Source: Bacillota bacterium
GTDB taxonomy: Bacteria > Bacillota > Clostridia > Acetivibrionales > Acetivibrionaceae
DNA: 10,136 nt
Direction of reading: 5' to 3'
Assembly (NCBI GenBank): GCA_023421115.1
Contig: JAEZUI010000215.1
Location: forward strand, 1 to 10,136
This document shows, piece by piece, positions 6,968 to 10,136 of the stretch. The first letter of the stretch is position 1; each line of letters begins with the position of its first letter. The position numbers were made by a program, and so were the translations under genes. Under the pieces are notes generated by a model, which ran no database searches, had not been told where the DNA came from, and was given only the letters and a program-made list of their open reading frames with translations.

Positions 6968-7738
6968 TTAATCTTCAATCCTTAAAGACTTATCTTTATT
7001 AAACTTTATTTTACCAAATGATGGTCTACTCTCTGATTTTATTTTAAGCTTTTTTCCTTTTTCTTTTTTAGCAACCAGCAGTTTTCTTTCATTAGAATTA
7101 TTATCATGAACAAAGAATGCAAAGTCTTCTTCATCTTCTGAAAATGCAATTACATCAGTCATAGACTTACCATCTTCTGTTTCATAGTAAACATCACCAT
7201 TATCATCAACAAGCTTATCACTTACACGCTGTTCACTAAAATATGGACTTGTTATTACATAATATAGCTTGTCCTTATTTTCATTCCATGTAAAACCTAC
7301 TCCATCATACCTATCAATAATCTCTCCCTTGCTTGCGTCTATAACAACATACACTTGAAGAGATGGATTGACATTTCCACATAAAGCAATACGTGTGTCA
7401 TCAACCCAAGAAAAACTTTCAATACTAGTATACAATATATTCTCTAGAACTACTTTAAGAGGTTCTTTATTTTTATCTGTTATGATAATAGAATCAACAA
7501 ACATATCCTTTTCTCTTATAATTTCAGCACTTATTTCACCATTAGGAGATGTTATTGTTCTATTAAATAAAGGTACATCAATTGGTAATTCTACATCCTC
7601 AACAAGGCTTTGATTATAAACATCATTTATTATAGATTCATTCTCAATATTTACCGCATATACACTACCTGTAAGTAATACTAATATGGTACTGCTAATA
7701 ATAATAAACTTTTTCTTGTTATTAAATCTTTTTATCAT
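6968..7738 (-). CDS. Secreted protein paralogous to the anti-sigma sensor domain
   Basis: The 256-residue product opens with a signal peptide: a basic MIKRFNNKKK, a hydrophobic stretch FIIISSTILVLLTG, and a probable cut after V-Y-A at residue 28. There is no lipobox. From about residue 62 it matches the outside domain of the anti-sigma factor at 2756-3832 almost end to end: SPNGEISAEIIREKDMF against SPNGEMTAEVIREKDLF, and LYTSIESFSWVDDTRIALCG against MYTSIESFSWIDNNRIGLCG, over half identical by eye. It lacks the zinc finger, so it cannot bind sigma. GGAGG is spaced 7 bases before ATG 7736-7738. It lies 57 bases after the 3D-domain gene, probably in the same operon. It may bind the same ligand as the sensor, compete with it or pair with it. 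All three are inference. Confidence 0.85.
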   Translation of the reverse strand: MIKRFNNKKKFIIISSTILVLLTGSVYAVNIENESIINDVYNQSLVEDVELPIDVPLFNRTITSPNGEISAEIIREKDMFVDSIIITDKNKEPLKVVLENILYTSIESFSWVDDTRIALCGNVNPSLQVYVVIDASKGEIIDRYDGVGFTWNENKDKLYYVITSPYFSEQRVSDKLVDDNGDVYYETEDGKSMTDVIAFSEDEEDFAFFVHDNNSNERKLLVAKKEKGKKLKIKSESRPSFGKIKFNKDKSLRIED

Positions 7739-7795
7739 AATTAATCCTCCTTTTTTATCATAATAGGAACTTTTTTAATCATCCTTATAAGCATA

Positions 7796-8728
7796 TCACC
7801 ATAAGTTATTGCCATAATAGTAAACACTTTTATATGTTGCACTCCAAGAAGGATCAGTTGATGGTTTTCCTGTTCCATAGAAAACATCTATTTTACGTCC
7901 AGTTATTGCACCGCCTCCATCTTCTGCTTGTCTATCTCCAACAGATGATATATTCACTTTTGCTTTATATGCAGTTAATCTTGGAATATAGTATGGATCA
8001 ACTGCAATAGTTCTTCCAATTGTTGGGCTCGTTCCAGTAGCTGTACTCGGGTAAGAAACTATAGAAAAATTTCCTGTCGATGCATTATATTGCATATATT
8101 CTCCGAAGTGACTATATCCTGATCCCTGAACCTTAACATCATTCAAAAAAGCAGATTTAAATTTTTTTGTTGAAGAAATACCAGAAGCAGTAGTATTATA
8201 GTCACCAGTATATTGATCTTCTCTTGCAATGACATAATATGTGATTCTAAAAGTAGAAGCATAATCTGACGCAACATTAAAATTAATAGTAGAAGTTTTT
8301 GAACCTGTGAAATTTGTACCTCCTATTGTAGCTGTACACGAAAAACTTGAAACAGTACCTCTTACATCGTATGTAGTGCTTACAGTAGCAGTATAACTTG
8401 TACCAGGGCCATTCCATGATGGGTTCAATGTGAATGTTCCAGTTCCATGTCGGACAACAGTACTTGTGTTTGGATTGTTAAAAGTTAAGGTAGCTCCTGA
8501 AAAATTTACGCTAGTAGCTACTGTAGCACGTACAGTAACTCTGTATGTGGGTTTTGCATCTTTTACAACACCAGTTGATAATAATGTAGTTGAATCGGGA
8601 ATAACTTGACTAACATAAGTTAGTTGTATTGGTAAAGTAGTTGCTGCATGTGTTTGTAAAGAATTTAAATTTAGAACTATACAAAGAGTAATAGCAATTG
8701 CTGAAAAAACAGAAATAAATCTTTTCAT
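7796..8728 (-). CDS. Secreted 3D-domain protein, predicted peptidoglycan lytic transglycosylase
   Basis: This 310-residue protein has a signal peptide (MKRFISVFSAIAITLCIVL, probable cut after T-H-A at residue 28). Residues about 30-155 are Thr/Ser-rich beta strands (TYRVTVRATV, SYTATVSTTYDVRG) and probably form an Ig-like module. Residues about 195-285 carry the 3D domain (double-psi beta-barrel, as in MltA, YuiC and YocH), named for three Asp: D244 in RTIAVDPYYIP, D270 in AEDGGGAITG, and D281 in RKIDVFYG. These match the family pattern of V-D-P, D-x-G-G-A-I-x-G and I-D-V-F. Family members cleave peptidoglycan glycan strands non-hydrolytically. AAGGAGGT lies 8 bases before ATG 8726-8728. The gene leads a probable operon with the secreted sensor-domain paralogue. 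No cell-wall anchor was seen. The 3D call is strong, while enzymatic activity is predicted from family. Confidence 0.88.
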   Translation of the reverse strand: MKRFISVFSAIAITLCIVLNLNSLQTHAATTLPIQLTYVSQVIPDSTTLLSTGVVKDAKPTYRVTVRATVATSVNFSGATLTFNNPNTSTVVRHGTGTFTLNPSWNGPGTSYTATVSTTYDVRGTVSSFSCTATIGGTNFTGSKTSTINFNVASDYASTFRITYYVIAREDQYTGDYNTTASGISSTKKFKSAFLNDVKVQGSGYSHFGEYMQYNASTGNFSIVSYPSTATGTSPTIGRTIAVDPYYIPRLTAYKAKVNISSVGDRQAEDGGGAITGRKIDVFYGTGKPSTDPSWSATYKSVYYYGNNLW

Positions 8729-9111
8729 TTAAAATTACCTCCTTTTAATAAGAATTGGATTTGTTATTACAAAATTGCAAAACAACTTAATCTTATAACT
8801 TTGCGGCTTAGTAATTCCCTCTACCTCCTTGTTCTATTGATATTTATTAGATCAGTGACCTGAGTCACTGTTCGACCCACTAAAAATTCCTCATAATGTT
8901 TTAATTACTTAATATTTAGTTTTAGAATTTAAATTAATTCTTTCTGACTTTTTTCTACTAAGTCTTGCAATTTTTTATATAATATTAATAAGAAGGGCGT
9001 TCTTTTGTATTACCTTATTATTGATAATTTGTATTAATAAGTATTTTTATAGCTATTTTACTATATAGTTCCAATTATTGCAAAACATTATTTGCATTAA
9101 AATGTAAACTT
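8729..9111. promoter_or_regulatory. Gene-free leader of the 3D operon, with a dyad at 8853-8870
   Basis: No open frame of note is present. On the minus strand the segment leads into the 3D-domain gene. It holds CAGTGAC (8853-8859) paired with GTCACTG (8864-8870) around CTGA, a 7-bp dyad that could be an operator or an RNA hairpin in a leader of more than 120 bases. A second AAGGAGGTAGAGGG run (complement of 8816-8829) is not followed by a usable frame. No clear sigma-A or ECF promoter was identified. The CGCAAAG motif in the leader is not enough to call a cyclic-dinucleotide riboswitch. Confidence 0.35.
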
Positions 9112-9428
9112 ATGTATGTTATGGAATTTGCCTTTCGCGTTTGGGGTACTTGTAACAAAATATGAAAACGTATCGATGCCGAGGACGTGGTGCAGGAGGT
9201 ATTTTTGCGTGCCTACAAAAAAGGCTACAGAATTTGGATCAGAGGAGCATGAGAAGGCATGGTAACTGTAAACCTCTGCAACAGCCTTTTGAGATCCCTT
9301 TGGCGAAAACGCACGGAACAACTTCTCGATTCTTACCTACTAATGAGCCGAAACAGCATAAATTGTTGGAGCAAATATTAATATTACCTCCCAAATATCG
9401 TACTGTCATACATTTATCCTATTACTAA
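9112..9428 (+). pseudogene. Decayed ECF sigma factor gene
   Basis: Pieces of an ECF sigma factor can be read by changing frame. From 9121 one frame gives MEFAFRVWGTCNKI, a TGA at 9163, then KRIDAEDVVQEVFLRAYKK, which is the region 2.2 signature. At about 9220 one extra G shifts to ATEFGSEEHEKAW. At about 9260 another shift with a small loss (relatives have WLIRV here) gives VTVNLCNSLLRSLWRKRTEQ, region 2.4. A last shift at about 9345 gives KLLEQILILPPKYRTVIHL, the start of region 4.1, which ends in TAA at 9426-9428. The region 4.2 helix-turn-helix is missing. The segment is visibly GC-richer than its neighbours and unlike the intact sigma gene at 2202, so it is a separate, possibly acquired gene and not a copy. 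It reads away from the 3D operon. No anti-sigma gene remains next to it. Confidence 0.82.
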
Positions 9429-9519
9429 AATTATTCCAGAATGAATAATTGTCTGATTACTGTCTAATTACATAATACTACCCTCTTTCAAAAACGGTAT
9501 ATTGCGGGTTTGAGGGACA

Positions 9520-9599
9520 AAAGTAGGTATTTTTATGTAATTTTTTTGTTACAGAAAAATACCTACTTTATAGTTTTGTTACATAAGAATTCCTACTTT
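9520..9599. repeat. Three copies of a 22-bp repeat (one inverted, two direct)
   Basis: Copies 2 (9548-9569) and 3 (9578-9599) run GTTACA...CCTACTTT on the plus strand. Copy 1 (9520-9541) is the same unit inverted, AAAGTAGG...ATGTAAT. Copies 1 and 2 form a 15-bp perfect stem, AAAGTAGGTATTTTT with AAAAATACCTACTTT. Copy 3 differs from copy 2 at three positions. Centre-to-centre spacing is 28-30 bp. The stem could act as a terminator on the minus strand, where TTTTG follows. The triple arrangement suggests protein binding sites or an element end. Confidence 0.7.
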
Positions 9600-9907
9600 C
9601 CAGGAGATTCAATAACTTCTATACGGCGAGGATTTTTCCCCTTATAAAATAGTGATAATTTAGTATATTCCACTCCATATGGAATATATGGAGACCCGAA
9701 GCCTCCGCCATATGGAGTGCTAAAAAATGGACGCCGTCTTCTGCCGATTAGATCCCTTATAAGAAGAGCATCTATGATGCCTCTCAAGAGTCCTCTGCTA
9801 CCAAATCCAAATTGCCGTTCCTCATGATCGCCATATTCCTGTTTGATAATAATGGACTCTACTACTTCTTTAGTTGAAATATGCATTTGACCATATTTCA
9901 TATTCAT
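9593..9907 (-). CDS. Hypothetical Gly/Tyr/Pro-rich protein
   Basis: The 104-residue product is not recognised. It has an amphipathic N-terminal part (ISTKEVVESIIIKQEYGDHE), a basic run IGRRRRPFF at about 54-62, and a Gly/Tyr/Pro-rich stretch STPYGGGFGSPYIPYGVEY at about 63-81, a composition seen in some spore-coat and surface proteins. No signal peptide is visible. The start at ATG 9905-9907 has only a poor Shine-Dalgarno (AAAGATGTGAT), and the frame is open for 17 more codons upstream to a TAA without a good start, so the true start or the 5' end is uncertain. The final residues PGK and the TAG stop fall inside copy 3 of the 22-bp repeat, so the original C-terminus may have been replaced. 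It could be a truncated gene. Confidence 0.45.
   Translation of the reverse strand: MNMKYGQMHISTKEVVESIIIKQEYGDHEERQFGFGSRGLLRGIIDALLIRDLIGRRRRPFFSTPYGGGFGSPYIPYGVEYTKLSLFYKGKNPRRIEVIESPGK
9671..9719. repeat. Inverted repeat inside the Gly/Tyr-rich coding stretch
   Basis: CACTCCATATGG (9671-9682) and CCATATGGAGTG (9708-9719) are perfect inverted copies. They encode the two TPYGG-like and IPYGVE segments of the hypothetical protein, so the mRNA would form a 12-bp stem with a 25-base loop. Confidence 0.6.
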
Positions 9908-9979
9908 ATCATCACATCTTTGAACTAGGGGGGTACTAACAGCATCTGTGTCATTATCTTAACTATTTAGAAAGAGTCC

Positions 9980-10033
9980 TTGACAATAAAGGTTTTCAAC
10001 GTTGTTTATATGTAAACAACGTTGAAAATTATA
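9980..10033. promoter_or_regulatory. Palindromic operator overlapping possible divergent promoters
   Basis: TTTTCAACGTTGTTTA (9993-10008) and TAAACAACGTTGAAAA (10013-10028) form a perfect 16-bp inverted repeat with loop TATG. Each arm contains the self-palindrome CAACGTTG. A plus-strand TTGACA (9980-9985) is followed after 17 bases by TGTTTA (10003-10008). On the minus strand a TATAAT (complement of 10028-10033) could serve the 9593-9907 gene, though no good -35 is seen. Flanking Ts lie 5' and As 3', the reverse of a terminator, which favours an operator. Confidence 0.45.
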
Positions 10034-10136
10034 CCTAATCTATTAATCTATTTACATTTGATGACCTTAAAATGCTGATATTTACTTGATGGCTTTTCAT
10101 TCGTTTGCATAAGAATGCGAATTAATTATCGTCTTT

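Noticed and set aside
8740..8870. Possible c-di-GMP or c-di-AMP riboswitch before the 3D-domain gene
   Set aside because: Cell-wall hydrolase genes often carry such switches, and CGCAAAG is present, but the partner motifs (GGGCAAACC-like block, receptor helices, or the ydaO core) are not visible.
9097..9321. Minus-strand 74-codon open frame
   Set aside because: It lies opposite the sigma pseudogene, has no RBS and shows no recognisable motif.
9162..9428. Real 88-residue plus-strand gene
   Set aside because: Only its last 28 residues resemble sigma region 4. The earlier part is an out-of-frame reading of sigma region 2, so it belongs to the pseudogene.
9520..9599. CRISPR-like array
   Set aside because: Only three units, one of them inverted, with gaps of 6-8 bases, too short for spacers.
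9993..10028. Rho-independent terminator
   Set aside because: The stem begins with Ts and ends with As on both strands, opposite to the A-stem-T pattern of terminators, and no T-run follows.

Overview
The window looks like an accessory stretch of a low-GC Gram-positive genome, most probably a Clostridia member (Bacillota). The reasons are very AT-rich intergenic DNA, strong AGGAGG-type ribosome binding sites, an ECF sigma/zinc-finger anti-sigma pair, a secreted 3D-domain cell-wall enzyme, and IS21 and IS110 elements of clostridial type. No tRNA, rRNA or CRISPR array was seen.

Layout. Bases 1-1101 hold a decayed IS110-family transposase that has lost its N-terminus, carries a frameshift at its E-x-T-G motif and has an internal deletion. 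Bases 1102-1530 are non-coding and hold two strong hairpins that look like terminators, one per strand. A small hypothetical protein (1533-1724, minus) has a good promoter and RBS. Bases 1842-2201 are a long leader with a likely promoter and GC-rich long-range pairing. It precedes an ECF sigma factor gene (2202-2753), followed 2 bases later by a membrane anti-sigma gene (2756-3832) with an N-terminal zinc finger, one membrane segment and a large outside domain. From about 4064 to 6751 lies a decayed IS21-family element: istA and istB each carry a pair of compensating frameshifts, with repeated TGACCCC end motifs and a large nested palindrome. Beyond it, on the minus strand, is a two-gene operon: a secreted 3D-domain (predicted peptidoglycan lytic transglycosylase) protein (7796-8728), then a secreted protein (6968-7738) whose body is a close paralogue of the outside domain of the anti-sigma factor. 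Bases 9112-9428 hold a wrecked second ECF sigma gene, GC-richer than its surroundings. Bases 9520-9599 hold three copies of a 22-bp repeat, the last of which supplies the stop codon of a Gly/Tyr/Pro-rich hypothetical gene (9593-9907, minus). A perfect 16-bp palindrome, probably an operator, lies at 9993-10028. Bases 10034-10136 hold no gene, only a weak bulged inverted repeat at 10099-10122.

How the parts fit. Without the IS21 element, the sigma/anti-sigma operon and the 3D/paralogue operon would be convergent and only about 0.45 kb apart. The shared extracytoplasmic domain ties them together. The simplest reading is one envelope-sensing system: an ECF sigma factor held by a membrane anti-sigma with an outside sensor domain, plus a free secreted copy of that domain made together with a cell-wall enzyme. 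That functional link is inference. The domain paralogy itself is plain in the sequence.
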